From assembly GCA_958446835.1 (NCBI GenBank), contig CAUCXT010000008.1:1-64000 (forward strand): a DNA stretch of 64,000 nucleotides, in the 5' to 3' direction. Positions within the stretch are counted from its first letter, which is position 1; each line of letters opens with the position of its first letter. Made by a program: the position numbers and the translations under genes. Source of the DNA: an uncultured Eubacterium sp. (lineage in GTDB: Bacteria > Bacillota > Clostridia > Lachnospirales > Lachnospiraceae). The notes under the pieces are model-generated. The model made no database searches and was not told where the DNA came from. It saw only the letters and a list, made by a program, of their open reading frames with translations. Shown piece by piece: positions 24,855-34,121 of this stretch.

Positions 24855-24883
24855 TTGCAAAAAAGGGAAGGATTATATATAAT
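24855..24883 (+). promoter_or_regulatory. Sigma-A promoter of the asp23-nusB-xseA cluster
   Basis: TTGCAA (24855-24860), 17-bp spacer, perfect TATAAT (24878-24883). It gives the housekeeping genes downstream of spoIIIA a vegetative start. Confidence 0.8.
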
Positions 24884-24937
24884 ATATGTATATTACCGTA
24901 TTGCAGGCTTCCGTGATGGAGGCAGATTGGAGGACGT

Positions 24938-25321
24938 ATGTCAAATAATAGTGAAAGCACATATACAATATGTGAGAATAAAGGAGTTTGTAATATACAG
25001 GTTGCTGATGAGGTTGTATGTATAGTCGCGGGTCTTGCAGCCACAGAGGTTGAGGGTGTTGAATGCATGTCGGGCAACATAACCAATGAACTTGTAAGCA
25101 AGCTTGGCATGAAGGTACTGTCTAAGGGAGTTACAGTTGAGATAACTGATAAGACAGCTGTTGTATATATATCGGTTATTCTTAAGTATGGCTATTCAAT
25201 CCCGGAGGTCAGCGAGAAGATTCAGGAACGTGTTGCCAGTGCAATTGAGACTATGACAGGTCTTACTGTAGCCGAGGTCAATATTAAGATTGCCGGCGTT
25301 AAGGTTGAAAACAATAAATAG
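24938..25321 (+). CDS. Asp23/Gls24 family envelope stress protein (YqhY-like)
   Basis: 127 residues; GGAGG precedes the ATG. Asp23-fold markers are V-V-C-I-V-A-G-L-A-A-T-E-V-E-G-V and V-Y-I-S-V-I-L-K-Y-G-Y-S-I-P-E-V-S-E-K-I-Q-E-R-V, ending V-A-E-V-N-I-K-I-A-G-V. In B. subtilis the equivalent yqhY lies between accC and nusB and has been tied to acetyl-CoA carboxylase control. Here accB and accC are absent, so the protein stands directly between spoIIIA and nusB. Confidence 0.88.
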   Translation: MSNNSESTYTICENKGVCNIQVADEVVCIVAGLAATEVEGVECMSGNITNELVSKLGMKVLSKGVTVEITDKTAVVYISVILKYGYSIPEVSEKIQERVASAIETMTGLTVAEVNIKIAGVKVENNK

Positions 25322-25338
25322 AACATAAGCAGAGCATG

Positions 25339-25372
25339 ATGAAGGCCTTGAGCATTTCGGGGCCTTCATTGT
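25339..25372 (+). terminator. Hairpin between asp23-like gene and nusB, possible partial terminator
   Basis: ATGAAGGCC (25339-25347) pairs with GGCCTTCAT (25361-25369), then TGTTGCTG. With such a weak T-run it probably only reduces read-through into nusB. Confidence 0.5.
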
Positions 25373-25397
25373 TGCTGAATTGAAAGGATTTTCAGAT

Positions 25398-25793
25398 ATG
25401 AGAAGAAGTGAAATAAGAGAGCATGTATTTAAACTGTTATTCCGTGTGGAATTTCATGATGCGGCTGAGTTAGCAGAGCAGGACAAGTTATATTTTGAAC
25501 CGCTTGAATTGACACCGGAGCACAAGAAGCTTATAAGTGACAGAACCAGGCTTATAGAGGATAAGCTCCCGGAAATAGATAAGAAGATAGAAGAGCTTTC
25601 TGTAGGCTGGAAGAAGGAACGTATAGGTAAGGTTGAGCTTACAATATTAAGACTTGCAATTTATGAAGCCTTATATGACGATGACGTTCCTGCCGGAGTG
25701 GCAATCAATGAAGCTATAGAGCTTGCCAAGAAGTATGGTGGGGATGATTCGCCTTCATTTGTAAACGGAATACTTGGAAAGCTTACAAAATAA
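25398..25793 (+). CDS. nusB: Transcription antitermination factor NusB
   Basis: 131 residues from the ATG at 25398 (M-R-R-S-E-I-R-E), served by AAAGGA at 25381-25386. It is the all-helical NusB fold: E-H-V-F-K-L-L-F-R-V-E-F at the N-terminus and P-A-G-V-A-I-N-E-A-I-E-L-A-K-K-Y-G-G-D-D-S-P-S-F-V-N-G-I-L-G at the C-terminus. NusB with NusE binds boxA RNA and keeps polymerase processive on rRNA operons. Confidence 0.93.
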   Translation: MRRSEIREHVFKLLFRVEFHDAAELAEQDKLYFEPLELTPEHKKLISDRTRLIEDKLPEIDKKIEELSVGWKKERIGKVELTILRLAIYEALYDDDVPAGVAINEAIELAKKYGGDDSPSFVNGILGKLTK

Positions 25794-25867
25794 CATTTCA
25801 ATTACAGTGTTACTCAGGTTATAGACATATAATAATAGACGATATTGCTAAGGAAGGGTTTGGAAAC

Positions 25868-27073
25868 GTGGCTGGTTTGGAAGCTTTTAGCGTAAGTAAA
25901 ATAAATCAATACATCAGGAATATGTTCCAGACAGACTTTCTGCTCAAGAATGTGCGTGTCGCCGGGGAGGTTTCCAACTGCAAATACCACAGCTCAGGGC
26001 ATATATATTTCACTCTCAAGGATGAGGCGAGCGCTCTTCCTTGTGTCATGTACGCCAGTGACAGGGCAGGTATGAAATTTACACTGGACGATGGAATGAA
26101 GATTATAGCTTCAGGACGTATCAGTGTATATGAAAGAGACGGAAAATATCAGCTATATGTCAAGTCCGCACAGCGGGATGGGGCAGGCGCATTGTACGAG
26201 CGCTACCTTGCACTTAAGACGGAGCTTGAGGAGATGGGAATGTTCGATGCCTCGTATAAAAAGCCTCTTCCTAAGTATGCACTCAATATCGGTGTTGTCA
26301 CCGCGCAGACCGGTGCGGTAATCCACGATATACAGAATGTCGCATACAGACGCAACCCATATATACAGATATATCTTTATCCGGCTAAGGTTCAGGGTGA
26401 AGGTGCCGCAGAGACGATATGTGATGGTATCAGGACGCTTGACGCAATGAACCTGGATATAATAATCATAGGCAGGGGCGGAGGAAGCATAGAGGATCTC
26501 TGGGCATTCAACGAGGAGTGTGTTGCGCGTGCAATCTTTGAATGTAATACACCTATTATTTCCGCTGTCGGTCATGAGACCGATTTTACAATAGCAGATT
26601 TCGTTGCTGATATGCGTGCTCCCACGCCATCGGCTGCAGCGGAATTGGCTGTATTTGACTATGCACAGTGGTGTGAGCGTATCAGGCAGTATGATGATGC
26701 ACTCTACAGGGCGATGTCTGAGAAAATACGCGTGTATAGAAACAGGCTTGCTTCATTAAATATGGAGCTTAAGAACTGTGCACCTGAGCGCAGACTGCTT
26801 GATAATAAGCAATATCTTGATTCACTTCGGTTACGCCTTGACAACTGTATGGACAGAATGATGGAGAATTATCGTCATAGATTCAAGCTGTCCGCGGCCA
26901 GATTAAGCGGACTTTCTCCACTTTCCAAAATCAGTGGAGGTTTTGGATATCTCGAGGATTCACATGGAAAGACAATCAGGTCGATAGAGGATGTTGACCG
27001 CGGAGAGCTTATAAAAATCATAGTGTCTGATGGAAGTATCAGTGCGACCGTTGCGGATAAGGAGAAGATGTAG
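25868..27073 (+). CDS. xseA: Exodeoxyribonuclease VII large subunit
   Basis: 401 residues, usual length, starting with GTG after AGGAAGG. An N-terminal OB fold (V-R-V-A-G-E-V-S-N-C-K-Y-H-S-S-G-H-I-Y-F-T-L-K-D) binds single-stranded DNA. The catalytic region has G-R-G-G-G-S-I-E-D-L-W-A-F-N and G-H-E-T-D-F-T-I-A-D-F-V-A-D-M-R-A-P-T-P-S. The enzyme degrades single-stranded DNA from both ends in repair. The small subunit gene follows after 3 bp. Confidence 0.95.
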   Translation: MAGLEAFSVSKINQYIRNMFQTDFLLKNVRVAGEVSNCKYHSSGHIYFTLKDEASALPCVMYASDRAGMKFTLDDGMKIIASGRISVYERDGKYQLYVKSAQRDGAGALYERYLALKTELEEMGMFDASYKKPLPKYALNIGVVTAQTGAVIHDIQNVAYRRNPYIQIYLYPAKVQGEGAAETICDGIRTLDAMNLDIIIIGRGGGSIEDLWAFNEECVARAIFECNTPIISAVGHETDFTIADFVADMRAPTPSAAAELAVFDYAQWCERIRQYDDALYRAMSEKIRVYRNRLASLNMELKNCAPERRLLDNKQYLDSLRLRLDNCMDRMMENYRHRFKLSAARLSGLSPLSKISGGFGYLEDSHGKTIRSIEDVDRGELIKIIVSDGSISATVADKEKM

Positions 27074-27076
27074 ATA

Positions 27077-27304
27077 ATGGCCAAGGCAAAGAGTGTTAGT
27101 ATAGAAGAGAATTTTGAACAACTAGAAGATATTATAGGTCGTCTTGAGAGTAATGAATTATCTCTTGAGGAGGCGTTTAAAGTATATGAAACAGGTATTA
27201 AGCTGACAGCACAATGCTCAAAGCAGCTTGATAAGGTAGAAAAACAGTTGATAACACTTAGAAATGAAGCTGATTCACAGGCTTCAGATGGAGATGAAAA
27301 TTAA
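27077..27304 (+). CDS. xseB: Exodeoxyribonuclease VII small subunit
   Basis: 75 residues, typical size. Conserved core F-E-Q-L-E-D-I-I-G-R-L-E-S-N-E-L-S-L-E-E-A and the following helix Y-E-T-G-I-K-L form the XseB coiled-coil pair. Several copies coat one XseA. Confidence 0.95.
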   Translation: MAKAKSVSIEENFEQLEDIIGRLESNELSLEEAFKVYETGIKLTAQCSKQLDKVEKQLITLRNEADSQASDGDEN

Positions 27305-27319
27305 TTGATGGGAACTAAT

Positions 27320-28231
27320 ATGTCAGACTATCAGGAGCAGCTTCGTATCCGAACGGAGTATGCCAATGAGGTAATACAGAAATATCTTCCTGTGGAAGAG
27401 GGATATTTAACAGAACTCGTCTCGGCTATGAACTATAGTGTTATGGTAGGCGGAAAGAGATTAAGACCGGTTTTTATTGATAGTGTATATAGACTTATGG
27501 GTGGGAAAAGTGAAATCCGCGAGCCTTTCATGGCAGCGATGGAGTATCTGCACACATATTCTCTTGTGCATGATGATATGCCGGCAATAGATAATGATGA
27601 GCTTCGCAGAGGAAAGCCTACAACACACAAGAAATATGGCGAGGCATGCGGTCTGTTGGCAGGTGATGGGCTTCTGCATTGGTCAACCCAGACAGCTATG
27701 AGGGCTTTTTTATATGCCGATGATGTGAATACCAAGGATGCAGCTATTCAGGCATTGTCCGTTTTTGCAGAGAAATCAGGCCCACATGGCATGCTTGGCG
27801 GACAGTCGGTTGATGTTCTTTTTACGGGGAAGCATCCGGAAAAGGAAAGACTTGATTATATATATAGATTAAAAACCTGTGCTCTTATTGAGGCGTCAAT
27901 GATGATGGGTGCCATACTGGCAGGCGCCGGTAACGAGAGTGTTGCACAGTTCGAGGATATAGGACGTAGCGTTGGAATGGCTTTTCAGATTCAGGATGAT
28001 ATTCTGGATTGTATCGGTGATGCTGCATTGCTTGGAAAGCCTCTTAACAGTGATGAGAAGAACGGCAAGACAACCTATGTGACTTTATTCGGTATAGATA
28101 CAGCCAGAGCTGAGGTGGAAAGACTTTCTGAAAATGCAAGGCATACACTTGAGAGTGTCGATTCAGCAGATAAGAACGAAAAGAATTTTCTTATATGGCT
28201 GATAGAAAGCCTCGTAAAACGTGTGTACTAG
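27320..28231 (+). CDS. ispA: Polyprenyl synthetase (farnesyl/geranyl diphosphate synthase)
   Basis: 304 residues from the ATG at 27320; the ATG at 27308 is an alternative and neither has a decisive ribosome site. First aspartate-rich motif D-D-M-P-A-I-D (~85) with R-R-G-K-P-T behind it; second motif Q-D-D-I-L-D. It condenses isopentenyl diphosphate with allylic diphosphates in the cytosol. Directly downstream is dxs, the entry enzyme of the same methylerythritol-phosphate isoprenoid pathway. Confidence 0.92.
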   Translation: MSDYQEQLRIRTEYANEVIQKYLPVEEGYLTELVSAMNYSVMVGGKRLRPVFIDSVYRLMGGKSEIREPFMAAMEYLHTYSLVHDDMPAIDNDELRRGKPTTHKKYGEACGLLAGDGLLHWSTQTAMRAFLYADDVNTKDAAIQALSVFAEKSGPHGMLGGQSVDVLFTGKHPEKERLDYIYRLKTCALIEASMMMGAILAGAGNESVAQFEDIGRSVGMAFQIQDDILDCIGDAALLGKPLNSDEKNGKTTYVTLFGIDTARAEVERLSENARHTLESVDSADKNEKNFLIWLIESLVKRVY

Positions 28232-28249
28232 ATGAAACGAGGTTATACT

Positions 28250-30100
28250 ATGATACTAGATTCAATAAATAAGGCAAATGATATAAAAAATGTTCCTGTT
28301 GAAGAGCTGCCAATATTAGCTTCTGAAATCAGGGAATTTCTGATAGAGCATATCAGCCATACGGGAGGACATTTAGCCTCTAACCTTGGTACGGTTGAGC
28401 TTACGATGGCTATGCACCTTTCATTCAACCTTCCTGAGGACAAGCTTGTGTGGGATGTCGGACATCAGGCATACACGCATAAGATACTTACAGGACGTAA
28501 GGATGGCTTTGATTCTCTCAGACAGTATGGTGGGATGAGCGGATTCCCTAAGAGGCGTGAGAGCGAATGTGACAGCTTCGATACAGGGCACAGCTCAACA
28601 TCAATCTCAGCGGGGCTTGGATATGTCAAGGCAAGGGATTTGTCGGGCGGGCACAATTATGTTGTGTCCATTATAGGTGATGGCGCGCTCACAGGCGGGC
28701 TTGCCCTTGAGGCGCTTAATAATGCTGCGGAGAACCAGAGCAATTTCATAATTGTCTTAAATGATAATAATATGTCGATTTCGCCGAATGTAGGTGCTAT
28801 TTCATCGCTGTTGACAGGTATCAGGGGTGACAATGCCTACAGGGACATCAATGATAATGTTAAAAATTCGCTCAAGAAGATTCCTGTGTATGGTGACAAG
28901 ATAGTGTCACAGGTGCAGAAGGCAAAGAGCGGAATAAAGCAGCTTTTTCTGCCGGGTATGAAATTTGAGGATATGGGAATCACATATCTTGGGCCGGTTG
29001 ACGGTCACGATATAGGTAAGTTGTGCAAGATGTTTAAGATTGCCAAGAAAATGAACACATCAGTCATTGTGCATGTCATCACCGAGAAGGGAAGAGGTTA
29101 TGAACCGGCAAGGTTGAAGCCGGAGAAATTTCATGGTGTAAGTCCTTTCGATGTGATAACCGGCAAGCCTGTTACAGTGACTAATACAAGCTATACGGAA
29201 GTTTTCTCCAGAAAAATCTGTGATATGGCCCAGAAGGATAATAGGATTGTAGCCATCACGGCATCAATGGCAGCAGGAACCGGTCTTTCCAGATTCCAGA
29301 AAAGGTTTCCGCTGAGATTTTTTGATGTCGGAATAGCAGAGGAACATGCCGTAACATTCGCGGCAGGTCTGGCAGCAGGTGGACTCAAGCCTTATTTTGC
29401 CGTATACTCTTCATTCCTGCAGAGAGGTTTTGATGAGATTTTACATGACGTATGTATCCAGAAGCTCCCGGTAGTCTTTATGATAGACCGAGCCGGTCTG
29501 GTAGGGAGTGATGGTGAGACACATCAGGGTATATATGACTATTCATATATGAATATTATACCGGGGATGACGGTTATGGCTCCTAAGAACAGACTGGAAC
29601 TCATGGATATGATGGAATTCGCGAACAGCTTTGATGGCCCTGTTGCAATCAGATATCCAAGAGGTAGTGTTTCGGATATTTTTTCGGATATTAAAAACGA
29701 AGTTTCTTATGGAAAAGCTGAACGAATCTACGATGGAGAGGGAACGGCAATATTAACTATAGGCGCTTCCATTGAGGAAGGTGCGCAGGTATATAAGCTG
29801 CTTAAGGAAAGAGGGGAGAACCCATCACTTATCAATGCGCGATTTGAAAATCCTATAGATATAGAACTCATTAAGGAACTTGAAAATAAGCATGAAAAGC
29901 TGCTCACGATAGAGGAGAACATCACTGCAGGTGGTTTTGGAATGAATGTCCTGCGCGCGGTAAATGAGAACAGAATTAATTTAAAGGTTATAAATGCTGC
30001 TCTTCCTGATGAGTATATTCAGCATGGTGGAGTAAGTAAGCTTAAAGAGGTTTATGGATTTACCCCTGAAGCAATCATAGAAAAACTGGACAGCTATTAA
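28250..30100 (+). CDS. dxs: 1-deoxy-D-xylulose-5-phosphate synthase
   Basis: 616 residues from the ATG at 28250 (M-I-L-D-S-I-N), with CGAGG upstream; an ATG at 28232 is less likely. It is a thiamine-diphosphate enzyme joining pyruvate and glyceraldehyde 3-phosphate. Visible markers: W-D-V-G-H-Q-A-Y-T-H-K-I-L-T-G-R, G-D-G-A-L-T-G-G-L-A-L-E-A-L-N-N (ThDP and Mg site), G-I-A-E-E-H-A-V-T-F-A-A-G-L and D-R-A-G-L-V-G-S-D-G-E-T-H-Q-G. It is the first and rate-setting step of the non-mevalonate pathway. Confidence 0.95.
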   Translation: MILDSINKANDIKNVPVEELPILASEIREFLIEHISHTGGHLASNLGTVELTMAMHLSFNLPEDKLVWDVGHQAYTHKILTGRKDGFDSLRQYGGMSGFPKRRESECDSFDTGHSSTSISAGLGYVKARDLSGGHNYVVSIIGDGALTGGLALEALNNAAENQSNFIIVLNDNNMSISPNVGAISSLLTGIRGDNAYRDINDNVKNSLKKIPVYGDKIVSQVQKAKSGIKQLFLPGMKFEDMGITYLGPVDGHDIGKLCKMFKIAKKMNTSVIVHVITEKGRGYEPARLKPEKFHGVSPFDVITGKPVTVTNTSYTEVFSRKICDMAQKDNRIVAITASMAAGTGLSRFQKRFPLRFFDVGIAEEHAVTFAAGLAAGGLKPYFAVYSSFLQRGFDEILHDVCIQKLPVVFMIDRAGLVGSDGETHQGIYDYSYMNIIPGMTVMAPKNRLELMDMMEFANSFDGPVAIRYPRGSVSDIFSDIKNEVSYGKAERIYDGEGTAILTIGASIEEGAQVYKLLKERGENPSLINARFENPIDIELIKELENKHEKLLTIEENITAGGFGMNVLRAVNENRINLKVINAALPDEYIQHGGVSKLKEVYGFTPEAIIEKLDSY

Positions 30101-30109
30101 GCTGTATAT

Positions 30110-30146
30110 GCGATTTGCCGTTGAGCGAAGGCAGATTGCTTTTATT
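30110..30146 (+). terminator. Intrinsic terminator after dxs
   Basis: GCGATTTGCC (30110-30119) pairs with GGCAGATTGC (30130-30139) over 10 bp (two G-U), followed by TTTTATT. The following genes may therefore be only partly co-transcribed. Confidence 0.7.
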
Positions 30147-30186
30147 GCAGCTTTAGATGATAAATCGCTCGGAAATGAGGATTACT

Positions 30187-30984
30187 ATGAAAGAAAGACT
30201 GGATGTGCTCGTTGTTGAACGCCGGCTTGCCGATTCGAGGGAAAAGGCTAAGGCAATAATCATGGCGGGCAATGTGTTCGTGAATGGTCAGCGTGAAGAT
30301 AAGGCAGGCTCCATGTTTGACGTCACAAGCCAGATAGAAATACACGGTGTTACGATGAAGTATGTAAGCAGAGGCGGGCTTAAGCTTGAAAAGGCTATGA
30401 CACATTTTAACATATCACTAGAGGGCAAAGTATGTATGGATGTAGGTGCATCGACAGGCGGTTTTACAGACTGCATGCTGCAAAATGGTGCGGTGAAGGT
30501 GTATTCCGTTGATGTTGGTCACGGTCAGCTTGATTGGAGATTACGTCAGGATGAACGCGTTGTTGTGATGGAAAAGACGAACATCAAGTTTGTGACACCG
30601 GAGGATATAGATGATGTTATTGATTTTGCAAGTATCGATGTCTCCTTTATTTCTTTGACGAAGGTTCTTCTGCCTGTGCGTGCCCTGTTAAGGGACGGTG
30701 GAGAGGTTGCAGCGCTTATTAAGCCACAGTTTGAAGCAGGAAGGGAGAAGGTAGGCAAGAAAGGCGTGGTGAGGGATAAGGCAGTCCATATTGAGGTTAT
30801 TGAGAATGTGACGGCATTTGCAGCGGCTAACGGATTTATTCCGCTTAACCTTGAGTTTTCACCTATAAAGGGACCTGAGGGGAACATCGAATATCTGCTT
30901 CATCTTAGAAAGAGTGATGAGGAGCCGGGCGAGCTTCCATTTAATATTCGCGAAATTGTTGAAAAAGCACACGAAATGTTGTAA
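30187..30984 (+). CDS. tlyA: TlyA-family rRNA 2'-O-methyltransferase (YqxC)
   Basis: 266 residues from the ATG at 30187; GAGG upstream supports it over the ATG at 30157. N-terminal S4 RNA-binding domain (R-L-D-V-L-V-V-E-R-R-L-A-D-S-R-E-K-A-K-A-I-I, ~4-60). Then a FtsJ-like methyltransferase: Y-V-S-R-G-G-L-K-L, V-G-A-S-T-G-G-F-T-D (SAM site), I-K-P-Q-F-E-A-G-R and G-P-E-G-N-I-E-Y-L. Mycobacterial TlyA methylates 16S and 23S rRNA and sets capreomycin sensitivity. Older annotations call it hemolysin A. Confidence 0.9.
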   Translation: MKERLDVLVVERRLADSREKAKAIIMAGNVFVNGQREDKAGSMFDVTSQIEIHGVTMKYVSRGGLKLEKAMTHFNISLEGKVCMDVGASTGGFTDCMLQNGAVKVYSVDVGHGQLDWRLRQDERVVVMEKTNIKFVTPEDIDDVIDFASIDVSFISLTKVLLPVRALLRDGGEVAALIKPQFEAGREKVGKKGVVRDKAVHIEVIENVTAFAAANGFIPLNLEFSPIKGPEGNIEYLLHLRKSDEEPGELPFNIREIVEKAHEML

Positions 30985-31023
30985 CATATATATAATTTTT
31001 TACAGAAGGGTAAGGCTACAGTG

Positions 31024-31881
31024 ATGGAAAAATTTTTTATTGTCACCAACACGGCAAAGGATAAGGATTTAGTTTTTACCAACAGCATAATAGATTATCT
31101 GAAGGCTAAGGGAAAGACCTGTTATACGCAGACAAGAGAGGCTGTGAATAATACCGACTATAATTACACAAATGCTGATTTAGTTCCGGATGATACGGAC
31201 TGTGTTATTGTGCTTGGCGGTGACGGAACGCTTATTCAGGCTGCAAGGGATTTGAGCCAGCTGGAGCTTCCTCTTCTTGGAATTAATATAGGGACATTGG
31301 GATTCCTTGTTGATATAGATAAGGATCAGGCTTTTCCTGCCATTGATTGTGTTCTCGGAGGAGACTATGAGATAGATGAGAGAATGATGCTTGAGGGCAA
31401 GACATACAGGGATGGACAGCTTATTTACACCAATGTTGCGCTAAATGATATTGTTATTAATAGAAGCGGAGCACTCAGGGTAATTGATTTCGATATATAT
31501 GTCAACGATGAATACTTGACTTCCTATACGGCGGACGGACTTATTATTTCCACACCTACCGGCTCGACTGCATATAATCTCTCAGCCGGAGGTCCGATTG
31601 CGCAGCCGAACTCAGAGCTTATTATTCTCACACCTGTATGCCCACATAAAATCAATCAGAGAAGTATTATCCTTGATTCGTTCGACGAAATCTGTGTGAA
31701 GATGAGCAAGAGCCGTTCAAACCAGGAGGAGAGAGTTGCCTCATTTGACGGAGAGCTGCATACAAATCTTATTTCAGGAGATAAGGTTATTATTACAAGG
31801 GCACCTAAAAAGGCGAAGATTGTAAAGACAAGTAAGCTCAGCTTCTTTCAGGTTTTGGGAAAGAAAATGAGTGTGATATAG
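31024..31881 (+). CDS. nadK: NAD kinase
   Basis: 285 residues from the ATG at 31024 (a GTG lies directly before it). Family motifs: G-G-D-G-T-L-I-Q-A-A-R (~62) with the catalytic Asp, G-T-L-G-F-L-V-D-I, N-D-I-V-I-N-R and S-T-P-T-G-S-T-A-Y-N-L-S-A-G-G-P-I. It makes NADP+ from NAD+. In B. subtilis no nadK lies between yqxC and ahrC; it is often found here in clostridia. Confidence 0.93.
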   Translation: MEKFFIVTNTAKDKDLVFTNSIIDYLKAKGKTCYTQTREAVNNTDYNYTNADLVPDDTDCVIVLGGDGTLIQAARDLSQLELPLLGINIGTLGFLVDIDKDQAFPAIDCVLGGDYEIDERMMLEGKTYRDGQLIYTNVALNDIVINRSGALRVIDFDIYVNDEYLTSYTADGLIISTPTGSTAYNLSAGGPIAQPNSELIILTPVCPHKINQRSIILDSFDEICVKMSKSRSNQEERVASFDGELHTNLISGDKVIITRAPKKAKIVKTSKLSFFQVLGKKMSVI

Positions 31882-31913
31882 ACGCATATATAAAATGAAA
31901 GCGGGGATTAAAT

Positions 31914-32366
31914 ATGAAGGCTGAACGCCACGCCAAAGTTATTGAACTCATACGCAAGTATGATATAGAAACGCAGGAAGATCTTGCGGACAGACTTAAC
32001 AGTGAAGGATATAATGTGACGCAGGCAACCGTCTCAAGAGATATAAGGGAGCTCAAGCTCACAAAAGTTTCTAATGGAGCCGGAAAGCAGAAGTATGTTA
32101 TTCTTGATGGCAAAGACAGCACTATGAGTGAGAAGTTTATCCGTATTCTCAAAGAAGCGTATATATCAGTTGATATGGCGCAGAATATTCTTGTTGTCAA
32201 GACAGTTTCGGGAATGGCGATGGCGGTAGCGGCTGCGATAGATGCAATGCCTTGGCATGAGATTGTCGGCTGTATAGCCGGTGATGACACAGTAATGTGT
32301 GCGGTGAGAACAGTTGAGGATACGAAGGACCTCATGGATAAGATACATAAATTGGTAAATAAGTAA
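31914..32366 (+). CDS. argR: Arginine repressor ArgR/AhrC
   Basis: 150 residues, standard length. N-terminal winged helix-turn-helix with T-Q-E-D-L-A-D-R-L-N and Q-A-T-V-S-R-D-I-R-E-L-K-L, then the hexamer/arginine-binding domain with G-T-like core D-D-T-V-M-C-A-V-R-T. It represses arginine synthesis and activates catabolism. It sits between nadK and recN as in the conserved Firmicutes cluster. Confidence 0.94.
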   Translation: MKAERHAKVIELIRKYDIETQEDLADRLNSEGYNVTQATVSRDIRELKLTKVSNGAGKQKYVILDGKDSTMSEKFIRILKEAYISVDMAQNILVVKTVSGMAMAVAAAIDAMPWHEIVGCIAGDDTVMCAVRTVEDTKDLMDKIHKLVNK

Positions 32367-32420
32367 AAATTACGGGGGATACCTTTTATACAGAGAGATT
32401 CTGTCAGAAGGAGGAAATAT

Positions 32421-34085
32421 ATGTTAATTAATTTGCATGTTAAGAATCTTGCCCTTATTGATGAAGCAGATGTCTTTTTTGATGAAGGTCTTAACATTCT
32501 TACAGGTGAAACGGGAGCTGGTAAATCTATTTTATTAGGCTCCATAAACCTTGCACTGGGAGCAAAAGCTTCACGCGATATTCTTGGAAAGCATGGGGAC
32601 TATGCAAGTGTTGAACTTTTGTTTCAGGTTGATGATTCCACGGTGTCGGCGCTCGCCGCAAAAGATATCTTTGTCACAGATAATCAGGTTTTGATTTCCA
32701 GAAAATTCACTGAAAACAGAAATATTATGAAGATAAACGGTGAGAATGTCACTCTGGCAACAGTCCGTGATATAACGTCGCTCTTAATTGATATACACGG
32801 TCAGCATGAGCACCAGTCGCTTATCTATCCTGCTAACCACTTGAAGATACTTGACAGATATGCAAGGCATGAGCTCGAGGGCATCATGAAGGAGTATTCC
32901 AGGGCTTATGAGGAGTACAAGACACTTGAGCACAGGCTGTCCGAATTTGACATGGACGAAGAGGAAAGAAAGAGAAATCTTGATTTTCTGGAATATGAGA
33001 TAAATGAGATTGAGGCTGCGGCTATACATCCCGGAGAAGATGAGAGCCTTGAATCTGAGCACCGCAAGGCGAAAAATTCAAGAAAAATCGCTGAGGCACT
33101 CGCACAGGCAGAGGAATGTGTCAATTCTGATGATGGCGATAATGCTGCTGAGCTTATCGGAAGAGCATATAAGTCGATAAATGAGGTTATGCAGTATGAT
33201 GAGGCGATGGAGGGCTTAGCCTCGCAGTTATCGGATATAGAGAGCCTTATATCGGATTTTGAAAGAGAGCTGTCAGCATACATGGCGGGTCTTGAATTTG
33301 ACGAAGAGAAGTATTCACAGCTTGAGGAAAGACTTGACGTGATAAACAACTTAAAGGCAAAACACGGTGGCAGTATCGAAAGTGTTCTGGCTGCGCTTGA
33401 GGCAAAGAAACAGAAATATGATTTCCTTAATGAGTATGAAGCCAATCGCAGACTTGTACTTGCCGAACTTGAAAAATCGTATGATAAACTTGTAAAAACC
33501 GCAGATAATATAAGCAAAATAAGAAAAGAGGCTGCGGCAGGGCTTGAAAAAGAAATCACACAGGCGCTCATGGAGCTTAATTTTTTAAGTGTTGATTTTA
33601 GAATCGATTTTAAACCGCTTGAAAAACCTTCAGTAAACGGAATGGATCACGTTGAGTACCTCATCAGTGTGAATCCGGGAGAGGAGCCGAAGCCTCTTGC
33701 CAAGGTTGCCTCCGGAGGTGAGCTTTCAAGAATAATGCTTGCAATCAAGACCGTTCTCGCAGATCAGGATGAGATAGACACGCTCATTTTTGATGAGATA
33801 GACACCGGTATAAGCGGTAGGACGGCGCAGATGGTAGCTAACAAGCTTGACCAGATAGCAGACAAGCGTCAGGTAATATGCATAACCCATCTTCCACAGA
33901 TAGCTGCGATGGCAAAGAAACATTTTGGAATAATCAAGTCGATAAAGGATAATAAAACCGTGACCAACATAACAGAACTTGACTATGACGGTTCCGTTAT
34001 GGAGCTTGCCAGAATGTTAGGCGGTGATTCGATTACAGATACCGCAATATCGAATGCCAGAGAGCTTAAAAGATACACACCATAA
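32421..34085 (+). CDS. recN: DNA repair protein RecN
   Basis: 554 residues, usual length; AAGGAGG precedes the ATG. SMC-like: Walker A G-E-T-G-A-G-K-S-I-L (~29), two long coiled-coil arms (~150-370), signature V-A-S-G-G-E-L-S-R-I-M-L-A and Walker B L-I-F-D-E-I-D-T-G-I-S-G. It is recruited early to double-strand breaks. Confidence 0.95.
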   Translation: MLINLHVKNLALIDEADVFFDEGLNILTGETGAGKSILLGSINLALGAKASRDILGKHGDYASVELLFQVDDSTVSALAAKDIFVTDNQVLISRKFTENRNIMKINGENVTLATVRDITSLLIDIHGQHEHQSLIYPANHLKILDRYARHELEGIMKEYSRAYEEYKTLEHRLSEFDMDEEERKRNLDFLEYEINEIEAAAIHPGEDESLESEHRKAKNSRKIAEALAQAEECVNSDDGDNAAELIGRAYKSINEVMQYDEAMEGLASQLSDIESLISDFERELSAYMAGLEFDEEKYSQLEERLDVINNLKAKHGGSIESVLAALEAKKQKYDFLNEYEANRRLVLAELEKSYDKLVKTADNISKIRKEAAAGLEKEITQALMELNFLSVDFRIDFKPLEKPSVNGMDHVEYLISVNPGEEPKPLAKVASGGELSRIMLAIKTVLADQDEIDTLIFDEIDTGISGRTAQMVANKLDQIADKRQVICITHLPQIAAMAKKHFGIIKSIKDNKTVTNITELDYDGSVMELARMLGGDSITDTAISNARELKRYTP

Positions 34086-34091
34086 TCTGTC

Positions 34092-34121
34092 TGTTTTAAA
34101 ATAAATATGTGTTGCATACTA
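34092..34121 (+). promoter_or_regulatory. SigG/SigF-like promoter of spoIVB
   Basis: CATACTA at 34115-34121 is an exact match to the forespore sigma -10 core. TGTTTT (34092-34097) stands 17 bp upstream as a weak -35. spoIVB is SigG-dependent in B. subtilis. Predicted start near 34128. Confidence 0.55.

Noticed and set aside
24409..25110. 233-codon frame on the - strand across the spoIIIAH end and the asp23-like promoter
   Set aside because: Ser/Ala-rich shadow of spoIIIAH that also spans a clear + strand promoter; no start signal.
32906..33571. 221-codon Ser-rich open frame on the - strand inside recN
   Set aside because: Antisense of the coiled-coil coding region; the Ser-rich composition reflects the complement of Glu/Lys codons.
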